Source: Metellina segmentata (taxonomy: Eukaryota > Arthropoda > Arachnida > Araneae > Tetragnathidae). Taken from it: a stretch of DNA of 64,000 nucleotides. Each line of letters begins with the position of its first letter. The stretch's first letter is position 1. The notes below the pieces were generated by a model. That model made no database searches. It was given only the letters and a program-made list of their open reading frames with translations, and was not told the DNA's origin. Made by a program: the position numbers and the translations under genes. Shown in pieces: positions 1 to 13,091 of this stretch. Location: contig OX375876.1 in the NCBI GenBank assembly GCA_947359465.1, forward strand, positions 81,056,359 through 81,120,358. Direction: 5' to 3'.

Positions 1-3000
1 TAGGGTTTAAGAGGAGACTTTTGCTACTATTTTTAAAACTTTATGCTACTATTTCACAGTTGCTTTCGCTGTACCAGCCCTGTTATGCTAACTTCTCCAG
101 AATTCTGCCATTACAAAGCTAATAATTTGAATGGATGAAGTAAATTATCATTATAAACTCAATTTGTGAGGATGGGTGTGAATGATACTTTATTTATTTC
201 GTTACTTACAATGACAGTCCTTTTTAAAAAAAATTTATTATCTTGAACTTTTAGATATTTTTGATTTTGGGAAAGTACAAGGAATTAGTAAATACTAATA
301 TTCTTATCAGAATTATGTAAAGACTTCTTAGTTTTAAATTAGACCCCATAACTTGCTCAATGAAGTATTTAAATGGCTTTAAAACGAAGTAATTTTCTAA
401 GTTTGAAGAAATGTATTAACTTTTATTTATTTAAATTCATTAAAGATAAAAATTTACATGGTCCGGATTTACTTCTAGCAAGTAGGCTTGGATAATAGAC
501 TGAGATATATGGTCCCTTAATCAATGACCCATGTTTCAATCTTCGTTTTGACTGCCTTTGTGTTTTAACTTGCAAGTGCAATATTTTTCATTTCAGACTA
601 ATTTTTGTCTCATGTGCCTCATTTTGAGTGGGAGATCACATGTGCATGACAATCTTCTGTTTGCTCTTAAATGTTGTATTAAGAGTTATAACAACTGATA
701 ATCACATCAGTTGGCTTTTTAAACTTATTCAAATTTGAAAAAAATCGAGCATAGCTGATGATACTTGATATAGAAAAATTAAGCAATAATTTTAGAAATA
801 AACCTTTGAATTATGGCCATTTTAGTGCCAAATGCTGCATTACATGAATGAATCGTAGCTGAACGATGTGTATTGTTTTTATGTCTGCATCTCATCAAAC
901 AATTATCAATCTGATCATTGTATGTGTGAAATGAGATTTTTATATATAAGTGTTAATTGTATTTATTCCTATTATTCTTCTAGGGAGTGTAGTAACTTGG
1001 TTTTCAGGAAATTCTTTAAAAACTCAATTGTTTTTTACACATTTAAAGTCTGCAGACATTTATTGTTTGTGCTTCATAAATACCTTCTCTTTATATTATA
1101 ACATAGTTTATTTTAGTGTCATAACTATTGCATCATTTTTGGACTATGCATTATAAAACCTAGGCAATCAAATTCATTCTTTTACATTCCCTATAAAACT
1201 GTAATTATGAAAAAGAAATAAGAAAACCCAGAAAAAAAGATAATTATTTTCTTAAAATACTTAAGAATTTTTATTCTAGAACCTCAATATTTACTCTTTC
1301 CATTTTTGCATGTTTCTTAAAAGTATGCTTATTTTGTTGATCGTATTTTTAATTAATTATTTATATTAAAAGTAGTTAACATTTTACATTTATTTAACAT
1401 CTTAAACCTAAATGCATACTTTTAGAGAGAAGAAATTAAAATATCACTGCTTTTGACAAAGCATAGTGATGAATGAAAATAAACATAATGCTTTAAAATG
1501 CCTTTTTTCCTCAAAAAATGTACTAATTTTTAACTATGAAAACAACTCAAGATACTAAACTCCCTGACTCAACCAAAGCTTGTTTGCTTCAATTTACTAA
1601 TAGATTATATAGAATTTCAACTTTAGTGCCAAATTTTATTGCCTTTTGAATTTGTTTAACATGTTTTAAACATATTTGTAGAGTAAAATTGTTTTGCGGT
1701 TTGAAGTGAAAAACAAATTTTGACTTCATATGTATCATTGATATTGTTTATACCTGTTGTATTAACAATTAATGTACAGAAATGCTATAAATGTAACATT
1801 AGCTGTATTTCTGAAATACACTTTTATTTTTCTTGCAACAGATGCTTTTGAAAAAGCAGTGATAGATAAATGTGATTTTCAAGTCATTGTTAATTGCTCG
1901 AAATATGTGACAATGTGGGATTTTACGTGGAAATGCTCATAAAAATGTTTTATTGTCAATTTATCCTATATTTTGAGTTAAGTTTAAAATTTGTGCCAAA
2001 AATTTTATTTTACTATGTGCAAAAAAGGTTATTTCCTAATTAAATTATGAATTGTGACAAAACCTGATATTTGTATTATTTATTAACAGAGAAAATTGTT
2101 TTTCTAACATGTGTTGTACTTTATTATGCATGAATAGTACTCTAAAAAAAGTGATGGGTTTAAGTGATTATATTGCTAAACTTTGTTCTTTTGAGTTTAT
2201 CGTAAAACTTTTTCAAAAATAATTGAATGATTGTACAAGATGCATGGGGGTTTGTAACATGGGAGCAATAACTCAAAATAAATTTTTCTCAATAGTATAT
2301 ATACATTATTATATGAAATCAATTGCTTTGGAAAAGATTGCAATACAAATTATTAATTGATTGAAAAAAATTGTATTCTTTATACTGGTAAAAGTTTTGT
2401 AAAATACTATAATGGTTGCACATGGATGTGATGCATAATTTTTTAGTGTTTTAAATAGTTTTTCCTAAGGATTAATGTTATAAAATTCGATTTAAATTAG
2501 TCTTGAATATTGGTGTTGGAATTTATAGAATTTAAACAGAAATTTTCTATTAAATATAAACTTCCAAGTGTTTAGTAAATTATTAAATTCACTTAGAATT
2601 GAAAAGGTGCAACATTTCAATTTTACCTTAAACTATTCTCAGCATATCATTGATTTCTAATTAAACAAAATTAGTATTTAAAATCATCTTAAGTGTTATA
2701 CAAATATTGCAGAAAACATAATCTATTTTATTCATATCAAAAATTGTATTAGATAATCGTATTAATTTTTTACGTGATATTTTTAGTATTGATTGTACTT
2801 TTTATTAAAAGTGTAAAATGGCAGTTATCAATCTGCTAAATCAAAAATCAACTGTTTTGAAACTAAAAGTATTTTAAATGTGATAATGTTTCTTCAATTT
2901 TACCTGTTTCTTTTTTAATAATTATATATCATATTGTTAGACATATCAAAATTTTTTATCATACTCTGAAGTATTTTGTAATTTTTTTTCTTCTGTTTGA

Positions 3001-4790
3001 GATAAATGTTTATTACAAAATATGCTTGTGATTTAACATTAAATTTTAGGTATGTGTACTTTTGTGAGACAAGTTTTGATTCCATTTTCTTATTTCAGAT
3101 TTGTATGTCATATATTGATGTCAAAATATCACTTGCAATCATAAATGTGTCACAACTTCGTTCAACTTCTCATGCTCAGAGAATGTTTTATAGCTGTGTT
3201 TCTTTTCTTGTAAACTTCGTAATGTAATTTCACTGTGCAATCAACCATTACCAAAGATTGTATGTTGATAGAAACTCTATTTTTCTTTACTTTATTGTAA
3301 CATTTATTCCTAAACAAATGTAGGTGATAACTTTACTGGAGTAGAGCAGTTCACCTCTAGCTATGCAGAAAGGAGTATGAATAATAAAGTATTTAAGTTT
3401 TCTAAGCTCTTATTCCTCAAGAATAATTTTTTTTTTACAAGTTCCTGAATATCACTTTTAGCTCAACACTAACGAATACTAGAACATGCACAGATGTTTT
3501 GAATCATGTTTAATGCTAACTAGATATTTTAACTCCTTATCTAGTCAATTTTTATTTTATAAGTTTGCTTTAATATATTTTACAAAATAACATGACATAC
3601 AGTAATATTTACTTTGACTAATTGTAAATTTTGGGGCACTTCCAAACAATTTTAAACTGCCCTTAAATGTTTACTATGCTAACTAAATTCCTACTTTTTT
3701 ATAATTTGTGTTGTACTTTATAACTATATTCAACATATGAATAAAATTATTTCATTTTTATAACTCTTATTTTATTTTTTTATAACTTTTTTATTTTCAT
3801 TTTATGCTTCATTTATCTTATTATTATTTTTTTTTTAATTTTATTGTACAAATAGCGATCAAAACAAGCTACTTTTCCACATGTAATGACAAAGTATTTC
3901 AGTTTGAGTAGTGTTACTAATTAGATCAATATTTTGTGAACTCATGCTATTTTTGGTCTCTTTACAATATGTCCCATTTGAAAGCGATAAAATTTAGAAA
4001 CTTTTCAGAGGGATTTTTTCCTGTCATTAACCTTATTTAAGATCTGTTACTGTAAATGCAGTATCAAGCACAGTCAAAAGTTAATCAATTTTTGTGATAT
4101 GCTTAGTTTATCGCAAAAATCTTATGGGCTCCATAAATTAAGTGTTCATCATGAACAGATATTTTTAAACTCCAAATTTTTATAATTTATTATTTTAACT
4201 TAATTTTTGTATAGATATATGTGTACACTTATAAAAGCCTCAAGCTAGAAAACATTTCATGTTTGCTGTAGCATTTTTAAAAATACATATGTTAATATCA
4301 ATTAACAAAATTCTAGTTCACAAAACTGACTGAATACCCAGCCAAGTTCCTACAGAAACAGTGAAAATGCTTAATAAATTTATGTTTGATATATTTTTGC
4401 AACAACTTCCGGAGCAAAGGGCACTGAATTAACAAAAATTTGCGTTTTTCTAAATATTTTCGACCATTTCTCTGAGAATCGTTCTTACGCTCTGAATATC
4501 GAAGTTTTTATCATCTTTTATCTCTTGGACCCTAAATTTTCAAACCCGTTGAGATTATGATGGTATGTAGAGTTGCTGTTAAAGATGTGTGTGTGGTAAA
4601 GAAGCTTCAACGAAACTGTTTTTCTCTCCCTCTGTAGGGACTTTATCAGTAGACACAAAATATTTAACTCTAAATCCATATTTAAGTTCTCAAAAATTCG
4701 GCTTTAAGAGTCCCATTATTGTTTCTATACATAGTATTCACAGATAACTTCTATACATAACGTCTTCATAGGACGAGATAAAGAGCAGAA
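1..4790. other. AT-rich stretch with no recognisable gene
   Basis: I see no coding region, tRNA, transposon end or tandem array here. Short open frames exist but have low-complexity, AT-driven composition and resemble no family I know. It could be a long intron, a 3' untranslated region or intergenic DNA; the sequence does not decide which. Confidence 0.6.
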
Positions 4791-4825
4791 GTAGTTAAAG
4801 GAATTTTCCATGCCACCTTATTTAG

Positions 4826-5545
4826 CAGGGTGGTAACACAACCTGGAAATCAGGGAACTTTTTAATTCTGGAAATATCAGGAAAAGTTTTCAAATTTTGC
4901 AAAAAAAATCGGAAATTTTGCAAAAGAAAATCACTGAAATCTTGATAACTTAAACGGCAGCTATTATTGTTTCTCCTATTTAGAGAAGCGCGATTACGAG
5001 TACTTTTGAGAATCGAATAAATCGTATTCCCTGAAATTACAATTCGAATAAAGAACTCTGGTGTCGCAATTTTTGAAAACCACCGCCGCCGTTATTTTTT
5101 TTTTCCGCGGCCGCAGCGTTATTACTGTGAGGCCGGCGATACAATTCGAAATTTGTGTAACTAATGTTTTTTTGTGCAATTAATTAATACTTTTTGCTTG
5201 CAATTACATTTTTGTAGAATGTTTTATGTATATTTACATTTGATTTCGATGTATAGTATGCTAATGTAGAGTCAGATGTAATTAGTTCATAATCAAAATA
5301 TTTTGTATTTTTTTTCTCCAGTTTTTTCACTCGCCATTGTGAGAGTTCAAACCCTTCTATATAACAATTAAAATATCTGAAGAGAAAAAATACAAAATAT
5401 TTCTGGAGAATTATCCTTTCACCCCATCTGACCCTTAATATTTAAAAATGTGTGGATACTGTATATCGATACCTATCACGGATCACAACATTTATTAAGG
5501 GTAGTGTAAAATCAGGGAAATATCGGAACTTTTTTTCGAGGATTT
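4826..5545. repeat. Possible diverged interspersed repeat
   Basis: The two ends share short motifs of the type AAATCAGGGAA followed by AATATC and GGAA (about 4840-4880 and 5510-5535). Between them lies a GC-rich patch near 5080-5145 that contrasts with its surroundings. This resembles dispersed arthropod repeats carrying a CTGGAAATCAGGGAA motif, but I could not define termini or a target duplication. Confidence 0.25.
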
Positions 5546-5853
5546 TGTTGCTATTACTTAGCAACTTTACCATAATCTCAGTGTGCTTAAAAATCCGTGG
5601 TCCTAGTTGGAAAAGCGGTTAGAACTCGCAATATTCAGAGCACAAATATTCTTTGGGAAAATTTGTCAAAGTATTTAGAAAAACGACCCAAATTGTTAAT
5701 TCAGTGGTTATAGTTTTAGAATATGTTCTACATACAAAATTATACAAAAAAAAAATTATTTTACGTTTGGTTGTACGAAATTGTCTGGATAATACTCAAT
5801 ACTGTGACCTAGTATTTTCTAAATTTGACATTAAAAACTAATTTTTTTAAATA
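5546..5853. other. Unannotated AT-rich spacer
   Basis: I recognise nothing between the candidate repeat and the Helitron terminus at 5854. Confidence 0.5.
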
Positions 5854-6566
5854 CTAGGGTGCTCCTCCCCCTGCTCGCTTTCGCTCGTCAACCTACGATG
5901 CAATCATATTTAGTTCGCTTTGCGAACTATTCTTTTCAACAATGAGGGATTGCATCACTATCCATCCCCATATGGATCGCTGCTGGATTGATCCCGGATC
6001 TCTTGTATACGACGTTAACTGAAGTTTCCTTTCCCATTGCGATATTTATCGCATGCGCCCGAATAACGGAAAATTGTCTTGATTTTTTTTAGCGGATCCG
6101 TATATAAGCCGACCCCAGTACTTTAGCTTTAGAAAACATTCCAAAAATTATCGGCTCGTACACGAAAATATACTGTAAATAAAAACAAAGCATCTCATTT
6201 CCACATAAATAAAGGAAATATTTTAGCATAACATATTGTTAAAATTCGAAATCTCATCGTACTTTTGAATGTTTTAGCTAATCCGTGTTGTTTGTTGTAT
6301 GAGTACTTCTTAATATTTTCATATTCGACTGTTGCTATGGAAACGGCGATCTGATCCGTATATTCCCGGTTTTTCTGAAAAGATTGCAAACTCTAGCGTG
6401 TGCTCTTAAATTTCATGAATGAATTAATTAAAAAATATAACTGTGCTTATCGTGTGCGCGTGTTCCATATTCATTACCCGTTGAACCACAAGACTCGCTA
6501 TTACCAATCACAAAGCGAATAAGCCTGAAAAAGATTGCAAGTTTTTTTATATATATAATAGAAAGA
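5854..6566 (-). mobile_element. Non-autonomous Helitron-like element, family C
   Basis: Read on the minus strand the element ends in CTAG (5854-5857) followed by T, the Helitron 3' signature. Its 3' region carries the hairpin cassette seen in the family A copies, in the same order. It has a degraded G-run hairpin, then CGAGC-GAAA-GCGAGC, then stem TAGTTCGC/GCGAACTA (about 5909-5927). The far end is a T-rich AT tract near 6540-6566, where the 5' TC is not certain. Positions 6187-6566 recur at about 62520-63190 with strong similarity, which shows a dispersed repeat. A short SINE-like 3' piece (about 5993-6025) lies inside. There is no Rep/helicase coding. Confidence 0.6.
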
Positions 6567-6569
6567 AAG

Positions 6570-7785
6570 ATAGAAGGATATATAAGATAGGAATTGATGG
6601 AAGATATAAGATAGGAATTAAGGAAAGATATGGAATTGTTTTAGCCTCTGTTCTTAAATGTGTGGGTTTGACCATTCCTATAAAAATTAAACTCTAATAA
6701 TTATTTATTAGAGCTTAGGATATTTAAAAATAATTGTTCATGATGTATATTCAATTTAGCGAGCCATTGTAAGTACCCTCATACGTTTTCACTCAAAATT
6801 GCTTGATAAAAATAATATTGGACTTTAGTTTTTTAAATGGGCTCTTTCTATTTTAAAAATTACCACCGGAATTAACTTTTTAATTTTAAAGAATATAGAT
6901 TTGTAAATCAATCATAGATAGGTATTTATACTATCTAAATGTAGAAATTTTGTTCAAAATGTCCTCGTTAAAACAATCAGTTTTGAAATTATCTTTGTCA
7001 TACTCCTCTGTTACGGAACACATATTTTGTAAAAGAAACCCTTATCGGTGAACTATTGCATGTCATTGCAATGTATTTTTTTAAAGTTACTTCGTTGTGT
7101 CTGTATGGAACTTAAATATTTGCCATCGCTATATTGGGACGGTACGTGCTGTTTAAGAGATAAGAAAATAATGATTTCTAATCTGTTTGCTGTGCTCACA
7201 ATTTTTTGAGATACAGAGCGATTGTCTGACTAACAATTGTTTTCCTAATGCATTTGAGAAGGCCGAACGAGCATCGTTTTTCATTCTTCACTGATAAACA
7301 CAATTGAACTCATTGGAAACCGAGATTTAGAACCGACATATCCAATTGTGCGCAATTTAACCAACCATAAAAAGTGGTTTCTTTTCATTAAAATATGTAA
7401 CGGGGCTATAACAGTTATCTATGTTTCACAACGACTGATAGCTAAATGGTAATTTAATCTTTCCTTTCACAAGTCTGCATGCAAGTGAATCATGGATGCA
7501 GATCTGGGGATGCTGCAGTCATCTATTTTGATGCTTGGAAATTTTATATTTTCCACATAAGATCGGTTGCTATAGCAGAACTCTCACATAGGAAGATTCG
7601 ACGGTACCTGGCCTAGTCTAAGGGATCCCAGAAAATGAATCAAAAGTACTTTCGTTATAAAAATAGACAAACAAGATCTAAATGCAAATCAAGTACAAAG
7701 GCCGTCATACCAAATATGAAAAAGAAATTTACAATGCATTAAAAAAATCGAAATGAAAAAATTGAAGAAACAAATACACTGCATC
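6570..7785. other. Unannotated AT-rich stretch
   Basis: No recognisable gene or element. Positions 6570-6640 contain a short purine-rich tandem motif of the GATATAAGATAGGAAT type, repeated about twice. Confidence 0.5.
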
Positions 7786-7939
7786 CTGTAGAACATATAT
7801 GGGCAACCCACGGGCCGAATGTGGCCCGCCCCGGCTTTTGATCAGGCCCGCGAAACATTAAAATCGCGCTGAAAAAAAAGTAAGTACTGTCGGTTTTCAC
7901 CAACAAGAGAGTGAGAGGGGGAACAAAAGCCTTTTTTAG

Positions 7940-8012
7940 TTGACGGCACACTAAAAATATCTTGAATTATTTGCGGCACACTAAAAATATCTTGAATTAT
8001 TTGCGGCACACC
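7940..8012 (+). repeat. 30-bp tandem repeat inside the hAT
   Basis: About 2.5 units of a 30-bp motif containing GGCACACTAAAAATATCTTG start near 7944, 7974 and 8004. The unit resembles hAT terminal sequence, so it may come from reshuffled transposon ends. Confidence 0.85.
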
Positions 8013-8096
8013 TGAATATAAAAATGCAAAAGTAGGTATTTCCAATATTACCTTATATAGTTATTATTACTAATAAAATTAGTATTGGATATATGA

Positions 8097-9250
8097 GATG
8101 GCTGAGCCTGCTTTCTTGAACAAATTAAATCAAAACGAGGTTTCAAAGTCGGCAGACAAGTTATCGGCGATACATCACGCCACTCAATTCTACTGATAAT
8201 CGAGAATAATAATTATAAATTTCGTTATTGATTGTATCCGAGAAACGGCCTTACACTTCTTGATTCCATTCCTTACTAGCGGATGTGATTGTTAAAACAA
8301 CACTGATGCAAATCCTCAATACTCGGATTTCTGGCCTCTAAAAGGGACCACTACTGGATTTTTCATGAGGTTAAAAGTGCTATTGAACAGTATGGTTTGC
8401 AGCTTTGAACAGAGGATGCACCTTCTATGGTCGGTTCACGAAAAGGTTTCATCGGAATTTTGAAAGAAAAAGCAATTGACTTGAATGTGCAAAAAGACAA
8501 TTTAATAATCCTACATTGCATTATCCACCAACAAAACTTGTGTTTTGTTGGTGGATAGGACATAGGTGGTGGACAGGAAATTGCCTATTTTATAGAACTC
8601 GAGGAAAAATCATTGCCTGAAGTCAGTGATCAGAAATGGTTTTGTTATTTAGCATTTCTAGGTGACATCACGAGTTGAATTCGAAGCTTCAAAAACAAGG
8701 TCAGTTGGTAAACGAATTGTACAGACATGTGAAAGCGTTCCAAAACAAAATACGCTTGTGGGAAACACAAATGCGATCTGGAAGCTGCTATCCTTTTTCA
8801 ACACTATTTAGTCATGAAAATATTGATTTGTTATCATGAAAATATTGATTACACTCAATATGCTGAAGAACTAAAATCACTGTCGGAGCAATTTTTTAAT
8901 AGATTTTCCAACTTTGAAAACATGGATAGCTACTTTAACCTTTTTGCTACCCCGATGAAAAGTAACGTAGAGAAGGCTCCTACACACCTACAAATGGATT
9001 GATCGAGCTTTAGGAAGACATACATTTGATGTCAAAATTTGAAGACGTGAAGCTAAGGGATTTCTACAGAACATACCTTGTCAAAGAAAACTACCCACAG
9101 CTGAGAGCATTTGTAAGAAAAATGATTGGCGCATTTGAAAGCACTTATAAATGTGAACAGTTCTTTTCCATGATAAAAACTAATAAATCGAAGTATCGAA
9201 CCAAGCTTACAGATGAAAATTTGGAAAACACTCTGCGCCTGTGGGTTTGA
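8097..9250 (+). pseudogene. hAT transposase pseudogene, GTF2IRD2-like
   Basis: This was a cut-and-paste transposase. Fragments in different frames align by motif to hAT proteins of the GTF2IRD2/ZBED type. An upstream block reads TEDAPSMVGSRKGF and then HCIIHQQNLC, a conserved catalytic-core segment. A downstream block (8814-9250) reads from the ENIDYTQYAEEL region to EQFFSMIKTNKSKYR, the hAT C-terminal dimerisation region ending near LTDENLENTLRL. Frameshifts and stops separate the blocks (stops near 8408, 9000 and 9250), and much of the N-terminus is gone. A 16-bp fold-back palindrome disrupts the region after HCIIHQQNLC. It cannot make an active enzyme. Confidence 0.85.
8522..8557. repeat. 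Perfect 16-bp inverted repeat with 4-base loop
   Basis: Arms at 8522-8537 and 8542-8557 are exact reverse complements around loop TTGT. The left arm belongs to the hAT coding sequence and the right arm is its mirror copy, as expected of a fold-back template switch. Confidence 0.95.
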
Positions 9251-9510
9251 TCCCAACATTGATTACCATGTTTCTCAAGTTCAAGCTCAAACTTCTCATT
9301 AATTTCTGGTGATTGTAAGTACATACTTAATCAATACGATATTATTCTGTTCATATAACTTTTCCATTCTTCTTTATAAATATGTAAAGTTAAATAAACC
9401 TTATCATTATTACTTTTTCACAACTACCTATTATCTACGGCCCGCGACTTAGTTAATAACCTTAAGTTTCGCCCGCAACTTTCCAAAGGTTGCCAATACC
9501 TGCTGTAGAA

Positions 9511-12340
9511 CAACTTAACTAATTGTAAACTAGTAGTTAGAAAATTTATGAGCTGATCAGCAATCAGACAGTGAAAAGCATAAATGTAATGAAATATGCA
9601 TACATGCCCAAACATATTCTATATATATATACAAATATAAAGGATTAAACAATATTTTCGGTTAAATATTTTAAAGTTTTTCTTGTCTATTAATCTAGAT
9701 GGACTATTATTTAGCCATGTATGTTTCAAACTCATCTGTTAAATGAAGATGTTATGCGGATTTACATTTGAATAGTGGTCTTTGTCACCAATAGCACCTC
9801 ATGGTTATAATAGTGTATTTTTTATGTGAAATCCTAATACATAAAAGGTAGAAGACCATGACCCGGTGAGATAAAAATATATTTGTAACATCGGAAGAGA
9901 TAAGAATGTCTTATGTAATTAGGTTATTCTAAATTTGGGATATTTATTAAAATAGGAAAGGAATTGAGACCTCCTCCCTATTAAAAGAAGCAATTTTTTG
10001 TTAAGTGATCAGCTAGCTATACATCGTTACTAAAGATGCCGGTGTCCCATTCCAAATCGTAAAGCTATCCCTCTGATGAAATTTTTACTTTAATGTTACT
10101 TAAAAACATCATTTATACAATGCATACTTTTTGAGGTTGAAATAACACTTCTATTAGACAGAATATAAACTGTCACATAATTTGTCTTGGACAACTCAAT
10201 AGCCACAGCTGTGTTTTCAGGTTTCCACGTGTACTTCTACCCATTATTTAAAATTCATTATGTAATGCGGATGAATATTTTGAAAAACCATAATGGCCCT
10301 CAACCTCCTGTTAAACAGGTTACTCTGAAGAACGGAGTTAATGCACGTGGTAGGATGGGCTTAAATGAGGACCGGAAGAGTGTGGTTTGATTAACGAATC
10401 AGAACCACATGACTTGGTCATAAGGCGAGAAGTTAAAAAATTCGTCAAATCCCCGCTAGAGTTTTGAGTGAAAGTTAAAGTGAAAAATTATTCATTGTTC
10501 AACAAATTTCTCTTCGATTGTTAGAAAGAGTTAGACAGCCTTGGAATGAAATTATCACTCGGTCAATTTGTGTGTGAACTGGATGTTCTTTTCCACATTT
10601 TATTACAATCGACCACTTCGAATACATTGACTTTAGTTTGCACTGGCAGAGATTGATGGGTGTAAGTCAACGTCAAATGCTGGATAACTTCAATTTTGAT
10701 TTGGAACCGGATGAATTCACTAACACGATAAAATTATGTTCAGATTATTTAATTTCGTACAAAATTTTAAATAGCGTAACATTTTTAAGTTAATGTTATT
10801 TTGTATAGAACAAAGATTAATTACCTTTATTTCATTTTAAACTTGGATCAAACAGTACTATTTGCATTGGTTGTGACAAAAAATTTCAAGGTGCGCATTT
10901 GGTTGTCTTTTCGAATATATCTGTGCTACGAAGCAAAATGTTCAAAATACATAGTACTAAAGTGTTTAAAGTACAAAATACATAATATTTAAACGTGCGT
11001 TCTTCGTATTTAAATTAATTTTGCTTAAGGCCGCAAACAATAATTGATTTTCAGCTTTTGTTTTTGTCAATTGTATATTTTTAATTTAAATTGCCAATTA
11101 AGTATTTTTCTGACGTTATTAATAAGTTTTCGATCGGTATTATTTTGAAGTTATAGGATTGTGAACTTTTAACAATCTTTTCATTGTGTTTTTACTTGCA
11201 ACAAAGGAGCAACTAATTTTTCTTCGCTATTATATAATCGATTACTTATGAACGATTATGTTGATTAGATTAACTTTTAGAACTGATTATTTATAATTTG
11301 TTCCCCAAAACGGCCTAAGATGGAGTCAAATTTATTGATAAATATAAAAAAGATTCATTGAACCTTTTGATAACTTATCTCTTATAACTAAGCGCGATGC
11401 TAGCACACTATGTCCGTGTTGTATAACACAAGGTCGGAAACTCGACTCGGAATACGAAAAAGAAACACATTCGCCTTGAAAAGAACCGGTCTGAAATTTA
11501 ACTCCCGGAGACCCAGCTCATTTTGTTTGCACAAAAACATTTTTTACACGTAGCTTTTGCCAGGTGAAAAAGGGAATCAGAAGTCTTTCAATTGAATGCT
11601 GGTAGTAGAAAAACACAAACAAATAAAAAAATTGTGTGAAAACTTTTGTGTGATAGTCCTCAAAACGTTGTATAACCAAGGTCATATTAGATGCCCACAC
11701 GAAAGCGATCTATCGTATTGCAAGCGTGCCTAACATACGAAAATTTTCCAACTATTAACACTAGACCAGAGAAAATTACTTCTGTTTTATTACGTTTCTC
11801 AAAAAAATAGTGGACTACATTGCTTAAACAGAGGAATTTCGTTTAAATATATAAGATGAAATAGAATGTAAATTGAGACGCAGACAGCGTTTCTCGGTAT
11901 GTAGCGACTTCTAACTAGATAAATAGATTTACATTTTTCAACTATATACAAGTCAAAATATAAAGATTTATTTTCGCTTAACATATTTCAAAAAAAAAAA
12001 ACTGAAAAGGGTAAGTTTAAAATTTTGATAGCTATTGACTTTGGAACATTTGTGAGAGCAAACTTCCAATAATGAACCAAAATAAGAGTAAATTGAGAGC
12101 TTTAGTTTTTCATGTTAATCGTGTTGAAATTTTTCTACAACAGGATTAACTCCGACTAAAAGACTAGATGAAAAAAAAACTAGCGTGTCACATTGATGCT
12201 TTATAAATCACACTTTAAAATTAATTATTGCTATAGTTCCTCACTCAGCATCCCCACCCCCCATCTACAAACAAATACATGTGGCCTCTCCACAATCAAT
12301 TGTGCCCTTGTAGTGTGGTTTATTGAGCAAGTTTAATAAT
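9511..12340. other. Unannotated AT-rich stretch
   Basis: I recognise no gene or transposon terminus. Short open frames around 10187-10390 and 10801-10992 show no family similarity that I can name. Confidence 0.5.
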
Positions 12341-12345
12341 ACTAT

Positions 12346-12445
12346 GAGACTCTGCCCCCTGCTCGCTGACGCTCGCAAATCCCCGGTCATTGGGACTCAA
12401 TATCATTTGGTTTGTTTCGCAAACCAACACTCCTTTTGCAAGCGT
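12346..12445 (-). mobile_element. Helitron family A 3'-end remnant
   Basis: The terminal G/C-run hairpin has decayed but the rest of the cassette is legible. On the sense (minus) strand there is GCGAGC-GTCA-GCGAGC, a GNNA loop, and then the GGTTTG/CAAACC palindrome at 12409-12435. No 5' end is visible. Confidence 0.6.
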
Positions 12446-12529
12446 CTTGGTGAGGGTCAGGTGTGAATGTGCTTTAGCTTTGCAAAAAAACACCCGAAAT
12501 AAAGACTTGCTTGCCGCATAAGTTCTAAT

Positions 12530-12745
12530 TATAAGAAATCAGTCACACCACCACCCAACATGACTTTGCTTGCCGCCTCATTCCTTCCCGAAAAGAGAAA
12601 AAAATTAATTATTTAAGGAATCAATCCCACCACCAACCAACATGACTTGGGCATGTTCATTCCTTTCCTAAAAGAGAAAAAGAAGAAATTGTTTAAGGAA
12701 TCAGTCCCACCACCAACCAATATGACACGGGTTGGAAGGGCATTT
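12530..12745 (+). repeat. 80-82 bp tandem repeat, three units
   Basis: Units containing AAGGAATCAGTCCCACCACC-type sequence begin near 12533, 12615 and 12695. They also share CATTCCTT and CCGAAAAGAGAAAA motifs. The array adjoins the Helitron 3' remnant, and I see no coding in it. Confidence 0.85.
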
Positions 12746-13091
12746 TCCGGTATTTGAATCTAGCACATAATAATTCATTATTCCTTATGGGACTTTTCTT
12801 TAAGAAAAATATTTTTGTTTAATTTTTACAAGTCTAATAGGAATAGCTTTGAACAAGTTAGAGAACACTAAAACATACGGATTTAGTAGTTATAATCCGG
12901 CATTTTTTTATTTATTTTGTACTATTTATAATTTGTAGAAAATATATAATTAACTGGCACTTGCAAAATATTTGGTCATGTAATCAACGTGCCTGTAGAT
13001 GTCAACACTGGTTACACATCTACCTGGCTCGCTGAACGGGAATTACTCCTTCAACTCCGGAAGCATAAAGAAACACTTGATATTTCTCATA

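Larger units (their letters stand above)
7794..9502 (+). mobile_element. hAT DNA transposon (GTF2IRD2-like), decayed
   Basis: The element is bounded by 15-bp imperfect inverted repeats. The left starts CATATATGGGCAACC, and the reverse complement of the right end is CAGGTATTGGCAACC. Both sides carry a perfect 8-bp duplication CTGTAGAA (7786-7793 and 9503-9510), the hAT hallmark. Subterminal GGCCCGC-rich sequence is present at both ends. The 1,709-bp body contains a broken hAT transposase of the GTF2IRD2/ZBED lineage. Confidence 0.9.

Noticed and set aside
868..1156. Overlapping short open frames in AT-rich DNA
   Set aside because: Composition-driven, no family motif and no splice or start context.
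3006..3227. 73-codon open frame
   Set aside because: Phe/Ile/Ser-rich, typical of AT-rich noncoding DNA; no domain recognised.
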